64,000 nucleotides of DNA from Entomortierella parvispora. Taxonomy: Eukaryota; Mortierellomycota; Mortierellomycetes; Mortierellales; Mortierellaceae. The stretch covers positions 682,001-746,000 of the forward strand of contig OY752141.1 in the NCBI GenBank assembly GCA_963573315.1. Reading direction: 5' to 3'. This document shows positions 1 to 10,580 of this stretch, in pieces. The translations under genes and the position numbers were made by a program. The notes beneath the pieces are model-generated. The model was not told where the DNA came from. It searched no databases and saw only the letters and a list, made by a program, of their open reading frames with translations. Numbering within the stretch: position 1 is the stretch's first letter; every line of letters begins with the position of its first letter.

Positions 1-1693
1 GAAGGAGAAGAAGCGTGCTCAGAAGGCCGCCAAGGACGAGGAGAAGAAGAAGGTCACCCAGACCGCTCAAAGCGTCGAGGAGGCTTTGGCCGGCATCAAG
101 GAGGAGGATTTCCCTACCAGCATGGAGGAGCGCGAGAAGTTCTGCATGGAACAGCTCTCGACTGGCGAGGCCCTCTTCACCAGGGGTAAGGATCCGCCTC
201 CAACCTGGAGCACCATATATTTTTTTTTTTTGTTTTCCACGAACTCAGATCGGGAGAAATTGACCCGACAAAAGGAGATCGGATATGAGAACGTTGAGAC
301 CTAGGAATTATTATTCATTTCGACAATCTTTTTCTCTACAGGTCCTGAAGGTTACGATATGGCTGCGATCTGTTTCTACAAGGCATTGAAGGTCTACCCT
401 GCCCCCGCTGAGTTGGTCATGGTCTACCAGAAGACTATTCCCCCAGAGGTTTTCACCCTCGTCATGGGAATGTTGAGCATGGATGTAAGTTGGCACCGCA
501 AGACACTTGGAATTTGTCAGAGACCAGGTCATGATTGCGTTTGAGCGTGGAGGACTAATAGAGCTGCAAATTTTTGAACACAGGTCCACAAGAAGCAGGA
601 GAAGTACTACACCGTCTTCCCCCCCAAGGAGATGAACGTTAAAGTTGATGAGTTGCCCGAGGGTGTCACTGCTGAGGGACAGAAGGTTGTTCGCCGTGGA
701 TTGATTGCCACCAAGGACTTTGCTGCTGGAGAGACTATCTATTCCGAGACGCCCATCATTAGCTCATTGGAGCCTTCATTGGAGGGTAACGAATTCTGCC
801 ACTACTGCTTGAAGCAGATCGTTGACGAGGAGACCAAGGTTCCTTGCGCCAACTGCACCAAGGTTGTCTTCTGTTCTCTTGCTTGCGAGAGCTCTGCTTC
901 GACCGAGTTCCACGCTGTTCTCTGCACCAAGGATTCTGAGGATGCTTCAACGCCCGAGCGCAAGCTGTACGACTACACCAAGGAGACCAACAACAAGTAC
1001 CCAGAGATGATTGCAAAGTTCTTGGTCCGCATGGTCCATGAGGAGACCGTCAGCAGCGAAGAGTACAACTTGTTTGATCACATTGAGCGCCTCCGCTTCT
1101 TGGAGGTTCGCCCTTCTGCTGCTGAGGAGCAGGAGATTGAGTTGTTGAAGGTTGCCCTTGGTTCCAAGATTCCCGGTATTGAGGAGTTTATCAACGAGGA
1201 GCGCTACTTGACCTTGAAGGGCAAGTTGCTTTACAACGCCTACGGTATCTCGACCTCTTTGGATGCTAGCCGATCTGTCGAGGTATGTTTTTATTTTCTT
1301 TTGATGTCAGAGTTTTTAGTCCCCTTGTCTGAAAGAAGGGCCTCTGTTTTTCGAGGCAGGATAACTAATTTTTTCTTTTTTCTTTTTTCCAAAATTTAGC
1401 CCTCCCCCGAGAAGTACCGCAGTGTTCACGATGCGCCCGTTGTTGGTGCTGGATTCTACAGAGTTACTTCGTACATGTCGCACTCTTGCGAGCCCAATAC
1501 CAAGGTTGCCTTTGAGGAACATAATAACAGCCTCGCCGTTGTGGCTACAAGGGACGTCAAGGCCGGCGATGAGCTCCATGTCGGATTTATTGATCAGAAG
1601 AACGGCTCACTCTCGACTGAGCAGCGTCGCCAGGAACTCTTCCAGAACTACCGCTTCAAGTGCATGTGCCCCCTCTGCGAGACCACGGATTAA
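1..1693 (+). CDS. Tom20 import receptor fused to a SET/MYND methyltransferase-like domain (5' end outside window)
   Basis: Visible exons are 2-185, 342-484, 584-1282 and 1400-1693, giving 439 residues in one frame. The first 85 or so residues are the cytosolic Tom20 (MAS20) domain: a Lys/Glu-rich linker, then MEEREKFCMEQL, GPEGYDMAAICFYKAL and PPEVFTLVMGML, which in Tom20 binds mitochondrial presequences. The Tom20 helix end (HKKQEKYYTVFPPKEM) runs on inside the same exon into a SET region: VRRGLIATKDFAAGE, a MYND-like zinc cluster (CHYC, CANC, FCSLAC, H, LC), LYNAYGIS, MSHSCEPN, GDELHVGF and a Cys-rich post-SET end (CMCPLCE). All SET signatures are present, so methyltransferase activity is possible but not shown. 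The N-terminal membrane anchor lies before base 1. The reading frame across all introns is consistent. A split into two genes is unlikely because the junction lies within exon 584-1282. Confidence 0.88.
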
Positions 1694-2368
1694 AGAGGGT
1701 CGCAGCTTTTAATTTTTCTAGTATACACCAGAGCGGGAGGAGGGGAGGACGTAGTGGCCGTAGCCGGTATTGGACCTCCCAATACAACAGCATAGCAAGA
1801 GTGGGGGAAGGTACACATTTTTTTTCATAAAGATCCCTTTACTCGAATACATCACAAAAAGTTAGAAGAGGTGGTGGACGCACAGGACTCGAAGGAAGCG
1901 CGCTGATTGGCCCGTGTTGAAACAACGTCAGCAGAGCCTGTGGAAGGGTGGGGAAGGGGAAAGTGAAGTGTGAAAATGACACCTCTCTCACTCACACAGA
2001 GAGAGAGGTTGAGAGAGGCGCTTCGCCCTGACCTGTTCTTGCTTGCAATTCAATTCATGCACATCTGCTGTGTGCGTGTTGTGTGCTCCCATTCATTCAT
2101 TCATTCGTTCATTCATCTCTATTCTCCGCCATCTCCATCTCCACACCCCATCCCCCCTTTCCTCCCCCTCCTTCTCCCTCGCCCTCCCCGAGGATACACT
2201 CCAACCCCAATGACCTCCGTTCATCCCCTCGCCCCTTCCTCTTCGGCATCCACATCAGCCTCAAGGTGCGGCGGCAAACATACTGCTCTTTTTCTCCTGT
2301 CTTCTCCCTCTTGCGCCGAGTCCCCACGGTGCACAAGACCATGCCCAAGTAGCTATCTGCATTCTAAC
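1694..2368. other. Intergenic / 5' leader of the Ulp2-like gene
   Basis: This stretch holds the 3' end of the fusion gene and the promoter and leader of the next gene. I see a CATT-rich microsatellite near 2091-2116 and a long C/T-rich tract near 2120-2200, common near fungal transcription starts. The frame of the next gene is open upstream to 1970 with in-frame ATGs at 1970 and 2210, so its start could lie earlier than I chose. Confidence 0.5.
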
Positions 2369-5300
2369 ATGCCGCTCCCTTCCTCTAATAGCACAACCAA
2401 ACCAAAAGGCATCCCCATCGATGTCCCCAAAAATGAGCGACGACTCTCAAACTTCTCGCTCAAGACCACAAACCGCGCCCTTATGACAGGATACCGGGAC
2501 GGAGGACATTCAGCTGCAAGACGGAAATCCAGCTTGGTCTCTCTCGGTTCAAAGTCGCCACCCTTCTTGGCCCACAAAGGTGTGACATCAATCCGTCAAT
2601 GAGAAGTCAAAATGATGGTCTTGAGAAACGGACAATGACATTCCACTAACCCGCAAAAATCGACCGTAAAATAGCGGATGATTACGATGTTATCGGCGCA
2701 CTTCCAGGATTCGAACAGACAGTGGATGCAGAAGTCAACAGGATGGTACGCCAAATAAATGATTGTGGGGAAACATATGAAATGTTTCTCTGACCCTTTG
2801 AACGCATGGACTTTTTTTTTTTTTTGTCTGTCAACTCCGCTTTTCTTAGAGAATTCCCGACTCTCGTTCTTCAATCTCAATCGATCAGGATGACATTGAA
2901 GGTGAGGCCAACGTAGTGATCAATTGTGCATAGGAGAGGAAGTTTACTAACGAAAACAACATTCTCTCCCTTGTTTGTTCGTAGAACCTGTGACGAAAAA
3001 GAAAAAAATGGACAAGGACACCGAGAGCAATCTTTTATTATCACCTTCTTTGGCAGCCACCACCCCTAAAGGAAGGAGAAAGAGCGTATGTTTACTACAA
3101 GGATGGATGGCAACCACCAGAAAGAAGAAAGAAACGCAGGCACCGCTTTACTAACAAGTCAATTATAATTTCTTTTTCAATTAGTCTGTCGTGTCTTTTG
3201 GTTCACCATCACATTCAGCCCCGCCTCAATCTTTTTCACCTCGATCGCCCCAGCCCGCAGTGGCGTTTTCTCCTTCTCCACCACCTTCAGCTTCAACTTC
3301 AGGATCAGGGGCTGCACAGAGTCGTGCGAGGCTTTTAAATGGACCCGCAGCAACATTCCATTCTGGAAGGCGGGATTCTCTGTCGAGCGTCAGCAGCGGC
3401 GGTGGCAGCAGTGCTCGACCCTGGCCCAAGATTCAAATCTCTTGCGTCCGAGTGGGACCCAAGACTGAATTTGCGACACCCAACACGACAATCGAATTTG
3501 CTTCAGATCGGATCGCCTTGGTTATCAGGGGCAAAACGACGACTATTTTGCATTCAGAGCTGAAGCTTGTGGAGGTACGAGATACACCACCTTGCGTGGA
3601 TTTTGCATGAGAAAGAACTATGGCTGATCGGGATTGCATTCTATCTCTTAGTACTATACGGCATCAAGAGTCAGGCTGATGCAAATTGTGACATGGGGCA
3701 AGCTTTCAGAAAAGTCAATCTTGGCAAACTATTACGACCCTACGTTGCATTCTGGAAAGGCCCGAAAGATTGTGCTCTACACAGATGAGGATGGATCGTC
3801 TGTTCTTGGCCAGTGCTCTAAATTGAAAGAAAAGGGCGTCGAGACGAGATGTTTGACGTAAGTCCCCTCCCCTCACAAAGGAACAGGAACTTTACACTAC
3901 AAGTCATTCAGGATATTGTATTGACTTGCGGATCATTCTTTTCTTTAGGCCAGAGGCTGCTGAAAAGTTGCTGACCATGAATCACAGGAGGTATATATCG
4001 GCGCGATACTTCTGGAGGCCTGTTGTAGATCCAATTTCAAATACTCACGCTTTTTTTCGATGGTATCATAGAGTATCTCCTCGACGATTGTCACAGCAAA
4101 GTGAAGAGACGTAAGTTGTGGCCGTACATTTCGGTGAAGTTATATATAATGATCCTCGCCTCCGGTCCTCTGAATTAATATATGACACTTTTCATAGGCT
4201 GTTTATGTTCCCATTCCAAAATTTTGGAAAGTCAAAGTCCATTGCAGTGCGCGCAGAAGACGTCTCAAGACTGGACGATGGCGAGTTTTTGAACGACACC
4301 CTTATCGAGTTTGGACTCAAGTATGGCAGCTCCAAGTGTTACTCTCCACATCAATGGAAAAATGTGGATAAAGACTAACGCTTTTGTTTATATGTTGCCA
4401 TGTAGGTATATTCACTCTAATTTGGAACTGAAGAATGCATCCTTGGCAGGGCAAGTCTATATCTTCAACTCTTTTTTCTATCAGCGGTTGCTTGCCAAAC
4501 CATCGTACGTATATTCTGTAAAAATTTGTGGGCCAAGACGAGCAGTTGCAGTAGCTGACAGTTGCCTCTCTCACTTTTTCTCCATCTGGGAAAATAGCAA
4601 AGGATCGCTGTCTTCTTATGACTCTGTCAAGAGCTGGACGTCTAAGGTGGATCTTTTTGCCATGAAGTATATCATCGTCCCCATTCATGAAAAGTAAGTC
4701 AGATTTCATTGTTATCCCCATGCAATATTCAAGACTGGGGATGTAATGATTAATTAACCTCTACACGTATTATTAGTTTGCACTGGTATCTTGCCATTAT
4801 CGTCAATCCAGGACTGATCCTTCAGGAAGCAGAGCAAAACGTGGCATCTACGTCATCCTCTGAGGAGGTGACCTCTCTTGATATTCGTGAGCATCAGGAA
4901 GATGTACAGATTCTCGACCTAGACTCACCTAGTGGCGACCCTGGAAATGAAATGGATATGGATGCAGCAGACACGAAACTAGGCTCGTCACCAGAGTTCA
5001 ACGCGTCCACCAGGTAAAAAAACTAAACAGTCGGTTCATTTGGTAGTAACTTTGCAATTACAACTGTGTGGTCTTAGCTAACCTCGACACGTCTTTTTGG
5101 TAGACCATTCATCTTGTGCTTGGATTCTTTGAGAGGCGCTCATCCTACTGTGTTCAAGACATTGCGTTCATATCTTCAGCAGGAACTGTTGACGCGCAAG
5201 GGTGTTTCTGCGCCTTTGACATCCAAAGAACTTGTCGGAAAGTACTCTAAGGTATACATGTTGACAGATCATCTGCTCCTACTCTTGTCGATCATGTGAA

Positions 5301-5824
5301 ACGTAATCTGACCATTACAATCGAATTTGTGAACGTAGTGTCCTCGTCAAGAAAACTTGTGTGATTGCGGTGTATACCTGTTGCACTACTCCGAAGTGTT
5401 CCTCAGAAATCCCAGCTCAGTTGTAGATGCGATCGTGGTACATTTTACTTGAATGGATGTTGCCCTATTTGCAATGCGCGCTTGAGATATTGACAATTTT
5501 TTTTCGTTTGGAATACATCTACAGAGCAAAAATGATGACCAAACGACGTGGGCTGCATCCGAGATTCCGAGCAAACGTGAGAAATATCGGGACGTAATGT
5601 CGTCTCTGACGGAACAATACAGAGTTTTCAAGTTCCGGCAGGAGTTTGTCGACAATCTCAAGGAACATAATAAGGACCGTCGTGATAGTCAGAGTTATAG
5701 TGCTTCAGAGTCAGATGGTGGAAGCAGCAAGAGCGATAACGATAAGGGCAACAGCTCGAACGATGCACCTGCTCCCACTCTTCCTCCTTTGGGCCTTGCG
5801 ATCACCACATTTGGCGAGATTTGA
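2369..5824 (+). CDS. Ulp2/SENP6-7-type SUMO protease (C48 peptidase)
   Basis: Fifteen exons join in frame to 737 residues: 2369-2579, 2675-2745, 2850-2901, 2985-3085, 3185-3574, 3652-3857, 3949-3990, 4072-4110, 4198-4320, 4406-4504, 4598-4693, 4777-5013, 5104-5251, 5339-5437 and 5525-5824. The C48 catalytic domain starts at FLNDTLIEFGLKY. The triad is complete: His in NLHWYLAIIVNP (exon 12), Asp in PFILCLDSLRG (exon 13) and Cys in RQENLCDCGVYLLHY (exon 14), with the oxyanion-hole Gln just before. An acidic Ser-rich insert (about 80 residues) sits between His and Asp, which is typical of the Ulp2/SENP6-7 branch. Family members trim SUMO chains in the nucleus. The N-terminal third is Ser/Pro-rich and disordered, followed by a conserved non-catalytic region. 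The start at 2369 is a choice between several in-frame ATGs. Confidence 0.88.
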
Positions 5825-6599
5825 TTTTCAGCGGCAATTCTATCGTAGCCCTCTTTTTTTTCTTTTCTCTCTCTACCTGAGAGATCTCCTGAAGGTTGCT
5901 TTTTATTCCCTGTCGTTTTCTGAGAGTGAATGTCCACTCGGCAGAGTGCCAAAAATAAACGTTTTTGTGCGCTGCACGATTTAGGTATATTTTCTTCAAT
6001 GCCATCTACATGCATCGTTTACGCGACTAGGCTGAGCTTCTAGGACTAGGAAGCAATTTCAAACGTGTCTTTTAGGTTCCCAAATAGTTTCTTGGGTGCA
6101 GACATGAAATGCCCAAGTCTTCGTTCTCTTCAAAGTGGACTGAAGGACCGTGAACTTTGGACGCCCCAGGCCCTCCTCTATCTTCATGTGAGGATGAACC
6201 ACAGCCACATCGGGGAAGTGATTGGTCACTTGACGGTGATCAATGCACTGCCCTCTTTCCACAGTACGCGGAAGGCAAAAGCTTTCTCTTTTTCCCATTC
6301 TTCATTCATCCCTCATCCTCCATCCATCTGAATTCCAAAAGTAGTACCATAGAATCATATACTACGGCAATGGAACAGACTCAGGCACTTCGACTTGCTG
6401 GTGTAGCGACTAGCTGTATAGAAATCGGCGTCGAATTGGTCGATGGGCACGCGGTCGCTGGGAAGACATTCAGCGCGTTTTCCCTGGAATAAAGCTAGTC
6501 AAGAACGGAAGTGTAGTCGTCAACCTCTTTGAGAGACTCGAATGGAGCCAGGCAAGTACAAAGGAATCGAAGCAGTATAGGGACCTTTGAACCGAGGAA
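5825..6599. other. Intergenic, no supported gene
   Basis: I see the 3' end of the SUMO protease gene and an isolated 40-codon open stretch at 6370-6492 that has no recognisable motif. It may be an eroded upstream part of the LRR pseudogene that follows. Confidence 0.4.
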
Positions 6600-8560
6600 T
6601 AGAAGAGAAGACCGAGCGCTAAACATGTCACTACCTACAGATACGTACCTCATTGCATCAAGCACTACCCCGGCACCGTCCTGGACATTGTCCTCTCCAT
6701 TCCGGCCGAGCAAGTGCCTCCAGGCAGTCTTTCGGCTTCCCCAGATCCATTAATCATCGATAGCCAAGCCCACATTCTTACGACTACTGCATCAAACAAA
6801 CCCTTTCATTCGCCATTGAAACCCATCACGACGATACTCTCAGACTCTATTTCCAGTCTCGCTATTACACCAGAGTCGCCCGCTGGTCATGCAGCCCTAC
6901 TATCTCGAATGCATCAACCATCAGATAGATAAACTTCAGGCCTCGTCTCTGGGAGATCTCAATGACGCGGACAATCGCACCGCCATTACGCAACAGACCT
7001 GGCCAACTATCTGAGAAATGCTGAGGGCCTTGAGGGTGTTGAGCTGCGGAAGCTTGGATCATTCTTGAAGACGTCACGCGAAGACAACCTTCTGGGAAAT
7101 CTCTACATAATGACCACCTCTGTTGGTCATGTCAAATGGCTCTGCCGTGATCACTATCGCGCATCAAGAGTTGCACACTCAAAAGCTACGGGATGTTGTC
7201 AAACATGCACGCGGAAAGTTTGATGAGCAATTGGGAACGATTGACATTACACCACACTACAGTCCAGCTTTGCCGCGACCGAATTCTATTCTTTCCTTTA
7301 CAAAGCCAAGGGTGTTTTTGACCTTGAACTCATTGTGGACCTGCGGTGGGAATTTACCAAGAAGGACATTGAAGTGTTGCGGGATGCAATTAAGGCATCT
7401 TTGGTATCGATTGTTCATGTTGACCTTCGACATTTTCGACAGGGCTTTGTCGATAGGCTATCATCAACCTCTGCTCGATATGAGACCCTCTGCCAGCTGC
7501 AAGAGCCTATCAATCTGAAATCGGTTCATCTTATCCTCCCGGAGGATGTCATCAAGCTCTCCAATTTCACACCAAGGAAACCACGCCACCTTCGGGATTT
7601 ATCATATGAGATTGTTGTTGGATGCTCATGGGAGGAGGTTGGCATCCTTGCCGAAGTTCTTCAGGCCAACTCGGGCCTGGTGTATTTGTACATACGTGAC
7701 AACTCGCAAAGGCAAAGAGGAGCTCGGGCGCTATCTGAAGCAATCAAAACCAAACTAAATGTTTCTAGTTTGGATTTCAGCTTCAACTCTTTGAAGCACT
7801 CAGGGAGAGCGATCAGTGATAGAGGAGCTCAGGCGCTGTCAGAAGTGCTTGCGACCAACTCGACTTTGACCACTTTGGACATGAGTGTAACATCGCGATA
7901 AAGGGATCGGGGATAAAGGAGCTCAGGCGTTGTCGATCGCACTGAAGTCCAACTCGAATCTGACGAGACTGGATTTGCCCGGCAATTCGATTGGAGACAA
8001 AGGCGCCCAGGCACTGTCACAGGCACTTAGGACCAATTCGACTTTACTTCACTCAACTTGTATAAGAATTCGATCGGATATAGCGGATCTCAGGCGTTAT
8101 CACAGGCACTCAGGACCAACCTCGCCTTGACTACCTTGGATTTGAGATCAAACTCGATCGGAGAGTTAGGGGCTCAGATACTGTCAGACATGCTCAAGAC
8201 CAACACAACACTACAGACTTTGAGCTTGACCGGTAAACATGATCGAAAAGAAAGGAACCCAGGCGCTCTGGGACGCACTCAAGGTGAACGCTACACTGGG
8301 AATTTTGGACTTCACAGAAAACTCCATTGGAGACAGGGGAGCTCAGATGCTGTCAGAGATGCTGTCAGAGATGCTCAAGGTCAATACTAAGTAGAGGATC
8401 TTATTCTTGGATGATAACTTAATTGGAAAGAAAGGAGCCTGGGTGCTTTCGAGCGCGTTCAAGATCAACTCGACTTTAACTGTTTTACATTTGAGTGGCA
8501 ACTCGATTGGCACAGGAGCAGCTCAGTTTTTGGCAGCAACCACGGCCCATTCGGGACGTT
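6600..8560 (+). pseudogene. Decayed leucine-rich-repeat (RNI-like) gene
   Basis: Leucine-rich repeats of the ribonuclease-inhibitor type appear in several frames, broken by stops and frameshifts. The longest intact piece is 7335-7901, which ends in repeats such as DRGAQALSEVLATNSTLTTLDMS before a stop. Further repeats continue at 7930-8130 (IGDKGAQALSQALRTNSTL), 8058-8390 (IGELGAQILSDMLKTNTTLQTL) and 8407-8560 (IGKKGAWVLSSAFKINSTLTVLHL). Each repeat is 28 residues with the pattern NSIGxxGAQALSxALxxNxTLTxLDL. Upstream, fragments at 6630-6930 (for example YRYVPHCIKHYPGTVLDIVL) look like an N-terminal domain of the same gene. Such LRR genes belong to large fast-evolving families in Mortierella-like fungi, as I recall them. 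No splicing that I could devise restores one frame, so I call a pseudogene. Confidence 0.75.
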
Positions 8561-9061
8561 CAATTTATTTACTATTAGTTTTAATAAATAGAAAAGATGC
8601 CCTAGCTTATCTCTCCAGTGGCCGCCAATTACTCTGACCCGCCTGTTCATCAGAGTGAGCCAACGAACATATTAGACGAGAACTTGGGATTCTATCTCAC
8701 TGAGAACTTTGAACATGTTGTAGGTTGTAGAGGACTGTATGCAGAGACGCAGGGAGACCCATAGCGTCTGCAAGCCATGTGGCATTCTCTACGGCAACCA
8801 TAATCTATTTCATCGTGCCCATGGGACGCGAAGAGGGGAGGTAGAAGGTCTGGTTGCGAGACTAGGAAAGGGGTAGTCTCGAGATCCATTCCCTCGCTCT
8901 GTTCCCCTGACATTCGAACAATGTTTTCGTGCTCAAAAAGGATATCTTTAAGGGGTCAAGCTCTCTTCTTTCCTTTCAACATGCCTCACTCCGCAGGACG
9001 AACAGCACCTGACGTGTGACGCGAATGACGCGACGCACGCGACGGATTCGCAATACAGTAC
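8561..9061. other. Intergenic, no supported gene
   Basis: No coding pattern, tRNA or repeat stands out between the LRR remnant and the minisatellite. Confidence 0.4.
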
Positions 9062-9382
9062 TCGCAGAGGCACATTCGCAGAGAACAGAACAGATCCGCA
9101 GAAGCACATTCGCAGAGAACAGAACAGATTCGCAGAAGCACAATCGCAGAGAACGGAACAGATTCGCAGAGACACATTCGCAGAGAACAGAGTAGATTCG
9201 CAGAAGCATATTCGCAGAGAACAGAGTAGATTCGCAGAAGCATATTCGCAGAGAACAGAGTAGATTCGCAGAAGCACATTCGCAGGGAACAGAGTAGATT
9301 CGCAGAGGCACATTCGCAGAGGCACATTCGCAGAGAACAGAGTAGATTCACGGAGGCACATTCGCAGAGAACAAAACAGATT
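9062..9382. repeat. 34-bp minisatellite, about nine copies
   Basis: The unit begins TCGCAGAAGCACATTCGCAG and ends AGAACAGAGTAGAT, 34 bases in all. I count nine consecutive copies that differ at a few positions (A/G at base 8, C/T at base 12, GT/AC near the end). The eighth copy carries an internal 14-base duplication. Each unit itself contains two copies of an inner CGCAGA-type motif. It ends about 120 bases before the SETD9-like start codon. All minus-strand frames across it are open (a by-product of the repeat), which creates spurious ORFs. Confidence 0.93.
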
Positions 9383-9503
9383 CTAGACCCTCCCGGGGTA
9401 ACGCGCCAGCTTAAGGGTACAAATGTACAAGTTGCATGCATCAGATCATCTCCATTAATGAGCGTTGCCAATGGCGATGAATCTCCCTGCAAGTTGAACA
9501 TCC

Positions 9504-10580
9504 ATGAGGGACTTCGTCCATCGCTTTTATCCTTACCAGGCCTTGAAACTCCTGATCCAGCGTGCTCGTCCTTCGTCTCCGCGCCGTATTGGACCTTCTA
9601 GCTTAGCCACTCAAGAATCGCCTTCGATCGTTTTTGATCCCGACAAGGCTCGGACCTTTCTAGTCGATTTCTTTCGCGCGCTGAAAGAGGACCAGAGGGG
9701 TGGTAACCATGGTCCAGGACAGGAAGGTAGACATCATTCTCAACATGATAAGTCCTTAAGCTATCTTGGCTTTGCACTCCAGGTCCAGAAGTCCAAGATC
9801 CCCCAGGCAGGCTTAGGTGTCTTTCTCAAGATTCTCCGCCCAGACGAACGACAAGATCGGTCGCATCCAGCTCAGGCACCAGATGGAGATCAGGACGCGC
9901 CACCATTCTCAATGATACCCACAACGATACAGGCGAGTGCAGGAGAAACCTGTTTCAACAAAACTGGCAGAAGCATACCTCCAGGAATGATTGTGGGCAT
10001 GTACCCTGGACTGCTCTACCGGCCAGGCGAAGCTATTTTTTTTAACTCGATCCAAAATCGCTACATTCTAAAGTGCAACGATGGGATCTTTCTGGATGCA
10101 AAGTCTCATGGACTCTCTGGATATTTCTATCGATCTGTCAATGCCAGAGACAACTATCCCGGGATCACACCCACCGCTGACACGACCTGGATGTTTCCTT
10201 GGGCAACATCAATCTCAACTTACACTGATGCAAATACGACTACGACACAGATATCGACAGAGCAAGTATTAGAAAACCCTTTGGCGGTGGGACAGATCGT
10301 CAATAACGGCACGCGTCAGTTCACATCCAATGTTCGGTATCAAGAACTAGACTTTCGATCCAGAGACTGCCCCCTGGAGCTGCAACAGTTCTTGCCTAAT
10401 CTCTGGTATGCAGGCGACTGGCATTCGTACCATGATGCACAAGAAACCACAAGTTTGGAAGGAGATGAAGGAGGTAGTCAAGGCAATGAGACGGGTCTGG
10501 ATTCACTTCGGACGGTAGTCCTGGTGACAACGCGAGAGGTGCGAGATGGTGAAGAGCTGTACTCTACATATATAGAATAA
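9504..10580 (+). CDS. SETD9-like SET-domain protein
   Basis: This intronless frame encodes 358 residues. From about residue 150 it follows the vertebrate SETD9 pattern: PPGMIVGMYPGLLY, then FFNSIQNRYILKCNDGIFLDA, a YRSVNARDNYPG block, the DTTW motif, NPLAVGQIVNNGTRQFTSNVRYQELDF, PLELQQFLPNLWY and the final VVLVTTREVRDGEELYSTYIE. In SETD9 the usual SET NHS motif is also replaced by NN, so the substitution here is a family trait. The N-terminal part contains AGLGVFLK, matching the SET 'xxGxGVF' strand. The substrate is unknown in any organism that I know of. I chose the first ATG at 9504; the region between residues 30 and 150 is Gln/His/Asp-rich and probably disordered. Confidence 0.82.
   Translation: MRDFVHRFYPYQALKLLIQRARPSSPRRIGPSSLATQESPSIVFDPDKARTFLVDFFRALKEDQRGGNHGPGQEGRHHSQHDKSLSYLGFALQVQKSKIPQAGLGVFLKILRPDERQDRSHPAQAPDGDQDAPPFSMIPTTIQASAGETCFNKTGRSIPPGMIVGMYPGLLYRPGEAIFFNSIQNRYILKCNDGIFLDAKSHGLSGYFYRSVNARDNYPGITPTADTTWMFPWATSISTYTDANTTTTQISTEQVLENPLAVGQIVNNGTRQFTSNVRYQELDFRSRDCPLELQQFLPNLWYAGDWHSYHDAQETTSLEGDEGGSQGNETGLDSLRTVVLVTTREVRDGEELYSTYIE

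Noticed and set aside
9062-9382. Possible CRISPR array
   Set aside because: The repeats are directly adjacent with no spacers, and the genome is eukaryotic. It is a minisatellite.
8948-9501. Three long overlapping minus-strand ORFs across the minisatellite
   Set aside because: Their openness follows from the 34-bp repeat, and the peptides are repeats of Ser-Ala-Asn-Leu-Cys type with no independent evidence.
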